Source: Tritonibacter horizontis (GTDB lineage Bacteria; Pseudomonadota; Alphaproteobacteria; Rhodobacterales; Rhodobacteraceae). Taken from it: 64,000 bases of DNA. Positions 16,848 to 25,378 of this stretch are shown here, piece by piece. Where the stretch lies: positions 33,007 through 97,006 of the forward strand of contig NZ_LPUY01000134.1 in NCBI RefSeq assembly GCF_001518015.1. Reading direction: 5' to 3'. The position numbers and the translations under genes are program-made. How positions within the stretch are numbered: the first letter of the stretch is position 1; every line of letters starts with the position of its first letter. The notes beneath the pieces are model-generated. The model was given only the letters and a program-made list of their open reading frames with translations. It had not been told where the DNA came from and did not search any database.

Positions 16848-16862
16848 CCAACAGGGAAGTAT
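16848..16862 (+). promoter_or_regulatory. Predicted sRNA pairing site over the ribosome-binding region of the paaG-like gene
   Basis: CCAACAGGGAAGTAT (16848-16862) contains the Shine-Dalgarno AGGGAAG, with the start at 16868. It is the complement of the sRNA linker and adjoining stem side AUACCUCCCUGUUGG except for one position (A where G would pair). Ten contiguous pairs plus four more could hide the ribosome site. Confidence 0.45.
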
Positions 16863-16867
16863 TACGC

Positions 16868-17647
16868 ATGGACTATCGCGACATTCAGTATTCGCTCGAC
16901 AACGGGCTTGCGACCGTGACTTTGAACCGCCCGCAGAGCATGAATGCATTGACCAGTCAGATGCGGGCGGAAATCACCCACGCCATGAAGGCCGCCGCCG
17001 GCGAGGCACGCGCGGTGGTCCTGACCGGCGCGGGCAACGCCTTCTGCACCGGACAGGACCTGAAGGATGCATCCTCCGGCGGCAACCAGATCGATCTGGA
17101 GCGCACGTTGCGCGACGAATACACGCCGATGCTCGAAGCGATCTTTGAATGTCCGGTGCCGACGATTTCGGCTGTGAACGGGCCGGCCGCCGGGGCCGGG
17201 GCCAATCTGGCGCTTGCGGCCGATGTGGTGATCGCCACCGAAAGCGCCTATTTCCTGCAGGCCTTTGCCCGGATTGGCCTGATGCCGGATGCGGGTGGGA
17301 CCTGGGTGCTGCCGCGCCAGATGGGGTTGGCCAAGGCGATGGGGGCGGCCTTGTTCGCAGATAAAATCAGCGCCCGTCAGGCGAGCGATTGGGGCATGAT
17401 CTGGGAGGCCGTGGCGGATGACGCCTTTGCCGCCCATTGGGCTGCGCGGGCGCGGCATCTTGCCAGCGGGCCGTCCAAGGCCTTTGGCGCGATCAAACAG
17501 GCGCTGCGGCAGTCCACCACCAACAGTCTGTCCGAACAATTGTCATTGGAGGCCACGCTGCAGGGCACGCTTGGCCACAGTCGCGATTTTATGGAAGGGG
17601 TCACCGCCTTCGTCGAAAAACGCAAACCGGATTTCGAGGGGCGCTGA
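16868..17647 (+). CDS. PaaG-like enoyl-CoA hydratase/isomerase
   Basis: This 259-residue crotonase-fold protein has the first oxyanion-hole segment GNAFCTGQDL (57-64), the second in NGPAAGAGANLALAADV (104-120) and MPDAGGTWVLPR with Asp141. That pattern matches PaaG, the 1,2-epoxyphenylacetyl-CoA isomerase of phenylacetate degradation. A general enoyl-CoA hydratase remains possible, because no other paa genes are adjacent. The ATG at 16868 follows CAGGGAAG. An in-frame GTG further upstream lacks homology. It is convergent with the RTX gene, with a bidirectional terminator between. Confidence 0.88.
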   Translation: MDYRDIQYSLDNGLATVTLNRPQSMNALTSQMRAEITHAMKAAAGEARAVVLTGAGNAFCTGQDLKDASSGGNQIDLERTLRDEYTPMLEAIFECPVPTISAVNGPAAGAGANLALAADVVIATESAYFLQAFARIGLMPDAGGTWVLPRQMGLAKAMGAALFADKISARQASDWGMIWEAVADDAFAAHWAARARHLASGPSKAFGAIKQALRQSTTNSLSEQLSLEATLQGTLGHSRDFMEGVTAFVEKRKPDFEGR

Positions 17648-17663
17648 GCCGGGTCAGGCCTGT

Positions 17664-17733
17664 CAGGTCGACCTGCTGACAGGTCGACCTGACGGTGCAG
17701 ACTGACCGTGCAGACTGACCGTGCAGATCTGAC
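17664..17733. repeat. Patch of short palindromes and 13-bp tandem repeats
   Basis: CAGGTCGACCTG, a 12-bp palindrome, occurs at 17664-17675 and 17680-17691. GTGCAGACTGACC then repeats perfectly at 17695-17707 and 17708-17720, with a degenerate third copy from 17721. The patch lies between the paaG-like stop and the terminator. Confidence 0.8.
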
Positions 17734-17757
17734 GGGACAGAGCGGACGGGACAGATC

Positions 17758-17794
17758 AAAACGCCGCCGACCCTGCTGGGGCCGGCGGCGTTTT
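17758..17794. terminator. Bidirectional intrinsic terminator
   Basis: AAAACGCCGCCG (17758-17769) and CGGCGGCGTTTT (17783-17794) form a 12-bp stem with a 13-nt loop and T residues on both strands. It serves the convergent paaG-like (+) and RTX (-) genes. Confidence 0.88.
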
Positions 17795-17831
17795 CTTGTT
17801 CGGGTGGTCTGGTTCGGGAGGTCTGCTGCGA

Positions 17832-19145
17832 TCAGGCGGCAGGGGCGCTGCGAGCCTGCAGTTCCACCGCCGCAAGTACGGCCTCGGGATCGTCGTTGCC
17901 CCGGACCAGCGCCAACAGATCACCGTTCATGTAAAGCTCCACATCCGCGTCGCCATCGGAATCAAACGTGGTCTCGGCGGTAAAGGTAGCATCCAGGTCA
18001 AGGCCATGCTGGAACACGATTTTTTCGCTTGCCGGGTCGAAGTCGTTGATGATGACGGAGCCTGCATCAATCCAGTCCCCAACCAGAAAGACATCGTCGC
18101 CCGCGCCACCGCTCAGGATGTCGCCGGCATCGCCGACCAGCGTGTCGTTGCCTTCGCCGCCAAACAGCTCATCCTCGTCGTCTTCGGCAAACCCGTAGAA
18201 GGCATCACGGCTGACAATCGCCTCGCGCGGGTCAAATCCGTCGTTGAAGGCGTCGCGCGCTTCGAAGGTATCCATCGCGGTATCGGGCAGGAAGGTCGCG
18301 CCGTTCAGCAGGTCGTCGCCACTGCCGCCATAGATCGTATCGGCCCCGGCCGCGCCATGCAGGGCGTCATCGCCAGAGTTGCCACGCAGGAGATCGTCGC
18401 CGTTGCCGCCTTCGAGATAGTCATTGCCTGCGCCGCCAGACATCTGGTCATCGCCGTTGCCACCGAGCATCACGTCAATCCTGGTGCCGCCGGACAGGGT
18501 GTCGTCGCCCGCGCCGCCGTTCAGGATGTCAGAGCCGGTTTCGCCCAGCAGGCTATCATCGCCGGTCTCACCCAAAAGCCAGTCGTTGCCGTCGCGGCCG
18601 TTGAGATGGTCGTTGCCGGTGCCACCCGCAAGGGTGTCTTCGCCGGGTCCACCGCGCATTGTGTCCTCGCCGTCGCCGCCCAGAACCACATCGTCGCCGT
18701 CTTCGCCGCGCAACATGTCATTGCCGAGCTCGCCGAGGATGGTGTCGTCGTCATTGCCGCCATAGATCAGGTCATCGTCGGCGCGGCCGTTCAGCGTGTC
18801 GTTGCCATCAGAGCCGCGCATGGTGTCATTGCCGACGCCACCGCGCACGCTGTCATCGCCTTTGCCCGCGCGCAGGTCATCGTCGCCGGCCTCGCCTTGC
18901 AGGGTGTCGTCGCCCTCAAGCCCGTAGAGCGTGTCGTTGCCATCGCCGCCCAGCAACAGGTCATTGCCGCCAGCACCGCTGAGAACATCGTCAAAGATTG
19001 ATCCGGTCAGCTGAATATCCTGATCCGGGCCGTCATCGGGCTCGCCGTCGTCGTCCGGTCCCGGACGGTTCGAGACATCATCATCGTCGTCGATGGAAAT
19101 CAAAAGACCAGCCGCCAGTAGGGTTCCAAATATGGTCAAAAACAA
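17832..19145 (-). CDS. RTX-type calcium-binding repeat protein
   Basis: This 437-residue acidic protein has a short hydrophobic N-terminus (FLTIFGTLLAAGLLISI), an Asp-rich stretch, then about 25 tandem nonapeptides of the GGxGxDxLx type (for example GGDGNDTLYG, GGAGNDYLEG) from about residue 50 to 270. A non-repeat insert and two more repeats follow. The C-terminal FLVGDWIDAGSVIINDF domain resembles the end of secreted RTX proteins. RTX repeats fold as calcium-loaded beta rolls, and such proteins usually leave by type I secretion. No ABC transporter or HlyD gene lies nearby. A TTG start at 19145 is used, with GAGGG about 8 nt upstream. Function beyond calcium binding is unknown. Confidence 0.85.
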   Translation of the reverse strand: MFLTIFGTLLAAGLLISIDDDDDVSNRPGPDDDGEPDDGPDQDIQLTGSIFDDVLSGAGGNDLLLGGDGNDTLYGLEGDDTLQGEAGDDDLRAGKGDDSVRGGVGNDTMRGSDGNDTLNGRADDDLIYGGNDDDTILGELGNDMLRGEDGDDVVLGGDGEDTMRGGPGEDTLAGGTGNDHLNGRDGNDWLLGETGDDSLLGETGSDILNGGAGDDTLSGGTRIDVMLGGNGDDQMSGGAGNDYLEGGNGDDLLRGNSGDDALHGAAGADTIYGGSGDDLLNGATFLPDTAMDTFEARDAFNDGFDPREAIVSRDAFYGFAEDDEDELFGGEGNDTLVGDAGDILSGGAGDDVFLVGDWIDAGSVIINDFDPASEKIVFQHGLDLDATFTAETTFDSDGDADVELYMNGDLLALVRGNDDPEAVLAAVELQARSAPAA

Positions 19146-19173
19146 AGTCGCGCCCTCGCAAATGATTTAAAAG

Positions 19174-19188
19174 TTAACAATATGTTAC
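19174..19188 (-). promoter_or_regulatory. Dyad and CtrA-like half sites upstream of the RTX gene
   Basis: TAACA-ATA-TGTTA (19175-19187) is a perfect dyad about 30-42 nt upstream of the TTG start. The same bases read TTAA-N7-TTAC, one mismatch from the CtrA consensus TTAA-N7-TTAA. It is an operator candidate only. Confidence 0.35.
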
Positions 19189-19285
19189 CACAAATTGTCT
19201 ATTCGCAATCTTTTATTTTCAGAACTGGTCAGACGCGATTGTTTCCGCAGGGGCACCAATTCACGCATCGGGTTTGAGGGCATAG

Positions 19286-19316
19286 AAAAAGCCGCCGATG
19301 TCATCCATCGACGGCT
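19286..19316 (-). terminator. gltA intrinsic terminator
   Basis: AGCCGCCGATG and CATCGACGGCT pair with one mismatch around a short loop. The plus-strand A5 at 19286-19290 gives U5 at the 3' end on the minus strand. It lies 35 nt after the gltA stop. Confidence 0.75.
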
Positions 19317-19351
19317 CTATCTGTTTCAAGTCACTGAGAAGGCTCTGAAAA

Positions 19352-20647
19352 TCAGCGGTTCTCGATATCCACGTAGTCGCGCTCGGTATCGCCGAGGTAC
19401 AGCTGACGCGGGCGACCGATCTTGTTTTGCGGATCGCCGATCATCTCTTTCCACTGCGAAATCCAGCCAACTGTGCGCGACAGCGCAAAAATCGGGGTGA
19501 ACATCGAAGTCGGGAAGCCCATCGCCTCCAGGATGATACCGGAGTAGAAGTCGACGTTGGGGAACAGCTTCTTCTCGATGAAGTAAGGATCGTTGAGCGC
19601 GGTCTGCTCCAGTTCCTTGGCGACCTGCAGCAGCGGGTTGTCTTCGACACCCAGCAGCTCCAGCACCTCATCGGCGGACTGTTTCAGAACCTTGGCGCGC
19701 GGGTCGGTGTTTTTGTAGACCCGGTGGCCAAAGCCCATCAGACGGAACGGATCGTTCTTGTCCTTGGCGCGGGCGATGAACTCCGGGATACGGTCGACCG
19801 AGCCGATTTCCTTGAGCATTTCCAGACAGGCCTGGTTGGCGCCGCCATGTGCCGGCCCCCAGAGACAGGCGATACCGGCCGCGATGCAGGCAAACGGGTT
19901 CGCCCCGGAGGAGGAGGCCAGCCGCACGGTCGAGGTCGACGCGTTCTGCTCGTGATCAGCATGCAGCGTAAAGATCCGGTCCATGGCGCGGGCCAGGATC
20001 GGGTCCACATGGTAATTTTCGGCCGGAACCGAGAAACACATGTTGAGGAAATTCGCAGCATAATCCAGATCGTTGCGCGGATATACAAACGGCTGACCGA
20101 TGGAGTATTTATACGCCATCGCAGCGATGGTCGGCAGTTTCGCGATCAGACGGATCGCAGCCACTTCGCGCTGCCACGGATCGGCAATATCGGTGGAGTC
20201 GTGATAGAAGGCGGACATGGCGCCGACAACGCCGACCATGGTGGCCATCGGATGCGCATCGCGACGGAAACCGCGGAAGAAGTTGTGCATCTGCTCGTGC
20301 ACCATCGTGTGACGGGTCACGCGGGTTTCGAAATCCTCAAGCTGCGTGGCCGTGGGCAGTTCACCATAAAGCAGCAGGTAGCAGACCTCGAGGTAATGCG
20401 ATTTGCCGGCCAGCTGGTCGATCGGGTAACCGCGATGCAGCAGGATACCTTCGTTGCCGTCGATATAGGTGATGGTGCTGTCACAGCTCGCGGTGGAGGT
20501 GAACCCGGGATCATAAGTGAAGACGCCCGCCTGCGCGTAAAGTTTGCGGATGTCCAGAACATCGGGGCCCGCAGTCGGCGAGAATATCGGCAGCTCGTAT
20601 GTCTCGCCATTCAGGCTGAGCTGGGCAGTTTTCTTTGTATCGGTCAT
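19352..20647 (-). CDS. gltA: Citrate synthase (type II)
   Basis: Citrate synthase (431 residues) condenses acetyl-CoA and oxaloacetate, the entry step of the TCA cycle. Catalytic segments are [12 protein letters not shown] (His near 230), [13 protein letters not shown] (His near 306) and the Asp in NVDFYSGI (near 365). The N-terminal beta-domain of the Gram-negative hexameric, NADH-sensitive form is present ([14 protein letters not shown]). The ATG at 20647 follows AGGAAGGGAC. The gene stands downstream of gltX on the same strand with a 141-nt gap. Confidence 0.97.
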   Translation of the reverse strand: MTDTKKTAQLSLNGETYELPIFSPTAGPDVLDIRKLYAQAGVFTYDPGFTSTASCDSTITYIDGNEGILLHRGYPIDQLAGKSHYLEVCYLLLYGELPTATQLEDFETRVTRHTMVHEQMHNFFRGFRRDAHPMATMVGVVGAMSAFYHDSTDIADPWQREVAAIRLIAKLPTIAAMAYKYSIGQPFVYPRNDLDYAANFLNMCFSVPAENYHVDPILARAMDRIFTLHADHEQNASTSTVRLASSSGANPFACIAAGIACLWGPAHGGANQACLEMLKEIGSVDRIPEFIARAKDKNDPFRLMGFGHRVYKNTDPRAKVLKQSADEVLELLGVEDNPLLQVAKELEQTALNDPYFIEKKLFPNVDFYSGIILEAMGFPTSMFTPIFALSRTVGWISQWKEMIGDPQNKIGRPRQLYLGDTERDYVDIENR

Positions 20648-20788
20648 AGATGTCCCTTCCTGTTACAGGCGCAGAAAGGGCGCCAAGCCCGTTCCGCGCA
20701 GCGGGGCGCCCGCGCCGACATTTGGCGCAGACGAAGTCCTACTCGAACGGGCTTACCCAGATCTTAACATCAGATCCCAGCGGGCGTG

Positions 20789-22189
20789 TCAGCCTGTTAC
20801 GTCATTGAGCCGGGCCAGCGTTTCGTCCCGGCCCAGGCAGATCATCATGTCAAAGACCGAGGGCGTTACCGCACGGCCTGCAAGCACGGCCCGAAGGGGA
20901 CCCGCCAATTTTCCAAACTTGGTTTCCTTGGTCTCCGCGAAGGCGTTCAGCGCGGTCTCCAATTCTTCTCGCGTCCAGCTAGCATTTTGCAGATGCGGCG
21001 TCAATTCACTCAGTATACCAATGGATACTGGATCCAGCGCCTTCTCTGCCTTGGCGTCCCGATCCAATGGACGTGACGTAAGCACAAAATGGGCTTTTTC
21101 AAGGAGTTCCGGGAACGTCTTTGCGCGGTCCTTCAGGCATGGCATGGCCCGTTCCAGCCCCTCCGCTTGCGGCGCTGACAGGGGGGGCTGACCCGCGGCG
21201 GCCAGGTAGGCCTCAATTTCACGCCGCAGCGCCGCATCTTCTGTAATTGCAATATGTTGGCCGCTGAGATTCTCCAGTTTCTTGGTGTCGAAGCGGGCCG
21301 GGCTTTTGCCGATTCCGTCCAGATCAAACCAGTCGCGCGCCTGCGCATCGGTAAAGAATTCATCGTCCCCATGTGACCAGCCAAGCCGGGCCAGGTAATT
21401 GCGCATACCGGCCGCCGGATAGCCCATGGCCTGATACTCCTGCGCGCCGAGCGCGCCGTGACGTTTCGACAATTTTTTGCCGTCCGGCCCGTGGATCAGC
21501 GGGATATGCGCCCAGACCGGTACATCCCAATCCATCGCCTGATAAATCATCATCTGGCGGGCGGCATTGTTCAGGTGATCGTCGCCGCGGATGACATGGG
21601 TGACGCCCATGTCGTGATCGTCCACCACCACCGCAAGCATATAGACCGGTGACCCGTCCGAACGCAGCAGGACCATATCGTCAAGCTGGTCATTTTTGAT
21701 GGTAACATTACCCTGGACCTGATCTTGGATGACGGTCTCGCCCGTCTGCGGCGCCTTGATGCGGACCACAAAGGGGGCATCGGGGTGGCTTGCGGCCGCC
21801 GCATCGCGCCAAGGGGAGCGGAACAGGGTTGATTTGCCCTCGGCCTTTGCCGCGTCACGGAAGGCGGTGATTTCATCCTGCGTCGAAAAGCATTTGTAGG
21901 CCTTGCCCTCAGCCAGCAGCTGATGGGCCACCTCGGCGTGACGCGCCGCGCCTTCAAACTGGCTCACCACCTCGCCATCATGGTCTAGCCCCAGCCAGGC
22001 CATGCCCTGCAGGATCGTAGCGGCCGCTTCCGGGGTTGACCGCGCGCGGTCGGTATCCTCGATCCGAAGCAGGAACTTGCCACCGCGCCCCCGCGCATAA
22101 AGCCAGTTGAACAGGGCGGTCCGGGCGCCGCCGATGTGCAAAAAGCCGGTGGGCGAGGGGGCGAAGCGGGTGACGACCGGGTTGGACAT
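20789..22189 (-). CDS. gltX: Glutamyl-tRNA synthetase
   Basis: GltX (466 residues) is a class I aminoacyl-tRNA synthetase that charges tRNA-Glu (and, in many alphaproteobacteria, also tRNA-Gln for transamidation). The HIGH-type motif is in [16 protein letters not shown] (9-24) and the KMSKS-type motif is GKKLSKRHG (about 236-244). Length and the C-terminal anticodon-binding helices are normal. It is divergent from comEC with a 79-nt intergenic gap. Confidence 0.97.
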   Translation of the reverse strand: MSNPVVTRFAPSPTGFLHIGGARTALFNWLYARGRGGKFLLRIEDTDRARSTPEAAATILQGMAWLGLDHDGEVVSQFEGAARHAEVAHQLLAEGKAYKCFSTQDEITAFRDAAKAEGKSTLFRSPWRDAAAASHPDAPFVVRIKAPQTGETVIQDQVQGNVTIKNDQLDDMVLLRSDGSPVYMLAVVVDDHDMGVTHVIRGDDHLNNAARQMMIYQAMDWDVPVWAHIPLIHGPDGKKLSKRHGALGAQEYQAMGYPAAGMRNYLARLGWSHGDDEFFTDAQARDWFDLDGIGKSPARFDTKKLENLSGQHIAITEDAALRREIEAYLAAAGQPPLSAPQAEGLERAMPCLKDRAKTFPELLEKAHFVLTSRPLDRDAKAEKALDPVSIGILSELTPHLQNASWTREELETALNAFAETKETKFGKLAGPLRAVLAGRAVTPSVFDMMICLGRDETLARLNDVTG

Positions 22190-22268
22190 ATGGGATATTT
22201 ACCTTTTGGAAACCTAGAAGGGCCTACGTTTGAGGCCTGTTTACCGAGCCAGAAGGCAGGGAGCAAGC

Positions 22269-24302
22269 GTGCGCATTTGGAGCGCCCTTGATGGAGTGCT
22301 ACAGGCCCAGCGGGGACATCTGTTTCCCTGGGCGCCGGTGTTCTTCGGCCTTGGGATCGGTCTCTATTTCTGCAGCCCGCAGGAACCGGGCCGATGGGCC
22401 TATCTCTCGGTCCTCTGTCTCTGTTGTGTCAGTGGCTGGATGTGTCGCCGGGGCGATGCCAGCGGGATCTTGGCGGTGGCGGTGCTGCTCTGCGGCCTTG
22501 GGTTTTGCTACATGGGGGCGCGGAGCCATTGGGTCGCGGCACCGGTGCTGGAATTTCGCTATTACGGCGCCGTCGAAGGCCAGGTGATCGCAGTCGACCG
22601 CTCGGCCTCTGATGCGCCGCGTATCACGCTGCGGGCGGTGCGGCTGGACACTGTGGCCCCCGCGCGCACGCCAACCCGGGTCCGGCTGTCGCTCTTTGCC
22701 GGTGAGACCCCGGTGCCGGGGGCCTGGGTCATGACCACCGCCCATCTGTCGCCCCCACAAAGCCCGGCTGAACCCGGCGGGTTTGATTTCCGCCGACATG
22801 CCTGGTTCCTGCAGCTGGGCGCAGTGGGCTACAGCCGGGTTCCGGTTCTGCAATCGGCGCAGGCCGCGACCTTGCCGGTGGCAAGCCTACGCCGCGCGGT
22901 GTCGGACTGGGTGCGTGCGCAGATGCCGCCCCGAACTGGCGGCGTGGCGGCCGCATTGATCACCGGCGACCGCGCCGCGGTGCCCCGGGCGGTGATTGAT
23001 GCCTTGCGGGCCAGCAACCTCGCCCATTTGCTGGCAATCTCCGGTCTGCATATGGGGCTTTTTGCCGGCTTGATCTTTGCCACTTTGCGGCGCGGTTTTG
23101 CGCTTTGGCCGCGACTGGCACTGCGCTACCCGATCAAGAAGATTGCCGCAGGCTTCGCCCTGGTGGCGGGCTTTGGCTATCTTCTGCTCTCGGGCGCCAA
23201 TGTGGCCACGGAACGCGCGTTTATCATGGTGGCCATAATGTTGCTGGCGGTGATCCTGGACCGGCGCGCGCTCAGCATACGGGCGGTGGCAATCGCGGCA
23301 CTTCTAGTCCTGCTGCGCCGACCGGAAACGCTTTTAAGTCCGGGTTTTCAAATGAGTTTCGCGGCGACACTGGCGCTGGTTTGCGTCTTTCAGGGGGCGC
23401 AGCGGTTGGTCACACCCGGACAGCGCGGCCTAAGGGGTGCCGTGTTACGCTGGGGCGCGGCGCTTGTTGTCTCCTCCCTGGTGGCGGGGTTGGCAACGGC
23501 GCCGTTTGGCGCTGCGCATTTCAATATGGTGTCGCATTACGGGTTGGTCGCCAATCTTCTGGCGGTGCCGGTGATGGGGGCTGTGGTGGTTCCAGGGGCG
23601 GTTCTGGCCCTCTGTCTGGCGCCGTTGGGGGCAAGCGCCTTTGGGTTCTGGATCATGTCGCAAGGCCTGTCGTGGATCCTGACCGTGGCCGAGACGGTGG
23701 CCGGCTGGCCCGGCGCGCGTGGATTTGTGGTCGCACCGGACATTTGGGTGCTGCCCGTTCTGGTTGTCGGCGGGCTGATGGTGCTGCTGTGGCAGGGGCG
23801 TCTGCGTTGGGTCGGAGCGCTGCCGGTCTGTCTTGCGCTGGCGTTCTGGCCGCAGGCGGAGCGGCCACAGCTCCTGGTGTCCGCCGACGGGGGGATTGTT
23901 GGCCTTCTGACCGATGCGGGGCGGGCGGTCTCGCGCCCCAAGGGCAAAGCGTTTGACGCCGGGATCTGGTTGGAAAACGACGGTGACGGCGCCGATCAGC
24001 GGCGCGCCTTTGATCGCTGGCCGGGCGGTGCGTCGCAAGGGCGTGTTCAGGTGGCCCTGCTGGGCGACCTGCGTGTTGTCCATGCGATTGGCAAAGCCGC
24101 CGCGGCCTCGCTGCCGCCAGGCTGCGCGGCTTCGGACATCGTGATCCTATCCGTCGATGCGAAAGGACCGGAGGGCGACTGTCGGCTGTTCACACCAACC
24201 ACGTTGCGCCAGACCGGTAGTCTGGCCATTGACGACACAGGCAAGATCACGGCAAGCCAGCGCGATGATCAGCTGCGCCTGTGGTCTGGCCTGCGCAAAT
24301 AG
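22269..24302 (+). CDS. comEC: ComEC/Rec2-family competence membrane protein
   Basis: This polytopic protein of 677 residues has an N-terminal DUF4131-like OB region (GAVEGQVIAVDRSASDAPRI), then the Competence domain with HLLAISGLHMGL and TERAFIMVAIMLLAVI. It forms the inner-membrane channel for single-stranded DNA during transformation. The C-terminal part is shortened and lacks an obvious metallo-beta-lactamase motif, as in many alphaproteobacterial ComECs. The start is the GTG at 22269 with AGGGAG just upstream; the TTG at 22230 would add 13 residues without a ribosome site. It is convergent with lexA. Confidence 0.9.
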   Translation: MRIWSALDGVLQAQRGHLFPWAPVFFGLGIGLYFCSPQEPGRWAYLSVLCLCCVSGWMCRRGDASGILAVAVLLCGLGFCYMGARSHWVAAPVLEFRYYGAVEGQVIAVDRSASDAPRITLRAVRLDTVAPARTPTRVRLSLFAGETPVPGAWVMTTAHLSPPQSPAEPGGFDFRRHAWFLQLGAVGYSRVPVLQSAQAATLPVASLRRAVSDWVRAQMPPRTGGVAAALITGDRAAVPRAVIDALRASNLAHLLAISGLHMGLFAGLIFATLRRGFALWPRLALRYPIKKIAAGFALVAGFGYLLLSGANVATERAFIMVAIMLLAVILDRRALSIRAVAIAALLVLLRRPETLLSPGFQMSFAATLALVCVFQGAQRLVTPGQRGLRGAVLRWGAALVVSSLVAGLATAPFGAAHFNMVSHYGLVANLLAVPVMGAVVVPGAVLALCLAPLGASAFGFWIMSQGLSWILTVAETVAGWPGARGFVVAPDIWVLPVLVVGGLMVLLWQGRLRWVGALPVCLALAFWPQAERPQLLVSADGGIVGLLTDAGRAVSRPKGKAFDAGIWLENDGDGADQRRAFDRWPGGASQGRVQVALLGDLRVVHAIGKAAAASLPPGCAASDIVILSVDAKGPEGDCRLFTPTTLRQTGSLAIDDTGKITASQRDDQLRLWSGLRK

Positions 24303-24500
24303 ACGCGCGACCGGCCGACCTGCGCCACGTCCCGCCGCAGACAGGGTGTTTGGGGCAGGGGCCGCTCTGATCACATGCCGTACAATCGGCGGCCGTTTTG
24401 TTCACGGCCCGCCTGTGCCGCAGGCCACCGGGTGCAGGGCTGGCCGAAGTGCAGAGGGTGCCGAAAAAACAGAACCCGAAAAAACGAAACCCAAAGGGCA

Positions 24501-24519
24501 GCACCGGGCCAGCCGGTGC
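24501..24519 (-). terminator. Hairpin downstream of lexA
   Basis: GCACCGG-GCCAG-CCGGTGC forms a 7-bp stem 27 nt after the lexA stop. On the minus strand, T6 runs follow only after about 17 nt, so it is an atypical terminator. Confidence 0.4.
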
Positions 24520-24545
24520 CGCACCTCGCAGGGATCACGAGCCGA

Positions 24546-25253
24546 TCAATAGGTGCGGATGAGACCGACCAGGCGTCCCTGAACCTCAACCTGACCTTCG
24601 GCCAGAACACGGGTGGGATAGGCCGGATTGGCCGCAGCCAGTTCTATGGTCTTGCCCTTGCGGTAGTAGTATTTCAGCGTGGCCTCGTGACCCTCGACCA
24701 GCGCCACCACGATATCGCCGTTGTCGGCGCTGCCGGTTTCGCGGATGACAACCACATCACCATCGTTGATGCCTGCCTCGATCATCGAATCTCCGCGCAC
24801 TTCGAGCGCAAAATGCTGACCGGTGCTGGACAACATGGCGTTGGGCACCGCCACATGCGCGGTGGCCTGATTGATCGCCTCGATCGGGACACCGGCCGCG
24901 ATCCGGCCCATGATCGCCAGTTCGGTCACGCCGCTGTGCGGCGCCGGTTTCAATTCCGGTTCGGCCCCGGCATCGGATTTACCGCCCTCGATCACCTGAG
25001 GTTGAAATCCGCCATCCCGCTCTGTCAGCCCGCCGAGGTTGTCGGGCAGACGGATCACTTCGATGGCGCGGGCGCGATGGGCCAGGCGCCGGATGAAACC
25101 GCGTTCCTCCAGCGCCGTAATCAACCGGTGAATCCCGGATTTCGACCGCAAATCAAGCGCGATCTTCATTTCGTCAAAGCTGGGTGGAACGCCGTCCTTT
25201 TGCAAACGCTTGTGGATGAATTCCAGCAGCTGCAATTGCTTTTTGGTCAGCAT
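24546..25253 (-). CDS. lexA: LexA, SOS repressor
   Basis: LexA (235 residues) combines an N-terminal winged helix (about 1-65, with [17 protein letters not shown] as recognition region) and a C-terminal S24 self-cleaving domain. The scissile bond is Ala120-Gly121 in AAGVPIE. The catalytic Ser156 lies in RGDSMIEAG and Lys194 in EATLKYYY. RecA filaments trigger cleavage after DNA damage. The linker (about 70-105) is longer than in E. coli, as usual in alphaproteobacteria. A perfect GTTC-N7-GTTC operator 33 nt upstream implies autoregulation. The gene follows moeA by 125 nt and so has its own promoter. Confidence 0.97.
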   Translation of the reverse strand: MLTKKQLQLLEFIHKRLQKDGVPPSFDEMKIALDLRSKSGIHRLITALEERGFIRRLAHRARAIEVIRLPDNLGGLTERDGGFQPQVIEGGKSDAGAEPELKPAPHSGVTELAIMGRIAAGVPIEAINQATAHVAVPNAMLSSTGQHFALEVRGDSMIEAGINDGDVVVIRETGSADNGDIVVALVEGHEATLKYYYRKGKTIELAAANPAYPTRVLAEGQVEVQGRLVGLIRTY

Positions 25254-25285
25254 GTTCGGCCCCTCTGCATGATGCTTTTGACTTT

Positions 25286-25300
25286 GTTCTAGTCATGTTC
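25286..25300 (-). promoter_or_regulatory. SOS box of lexA (GTTC-N7-GTTC)
   Basis: GTTC (25286-25289), seven bases, GTTC (25297-25300) matches the direct-repeat LexA operator of alphaproteobacteria exactly. It lies 33-47 nt upstream of the lexA ATG, overlapping the probable promoter. Confidence 0.88.
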
Positions 25301-25378
25301 CCGTTTTGTGTCAACGGTTGGTCCATAACGGGAACAGAAAAAATCCCTGCCAAGTGGCCGAAAACACAGAAGGTTCAC

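Noticed and set aside
18250..19000. Regular repeats that could suggest a CRISPR or satellite array
   Set aside because: They are 27-nt codon-phased repeats encoding RTX nonapeptides within a single open frame, with no spacers and no cas genes.
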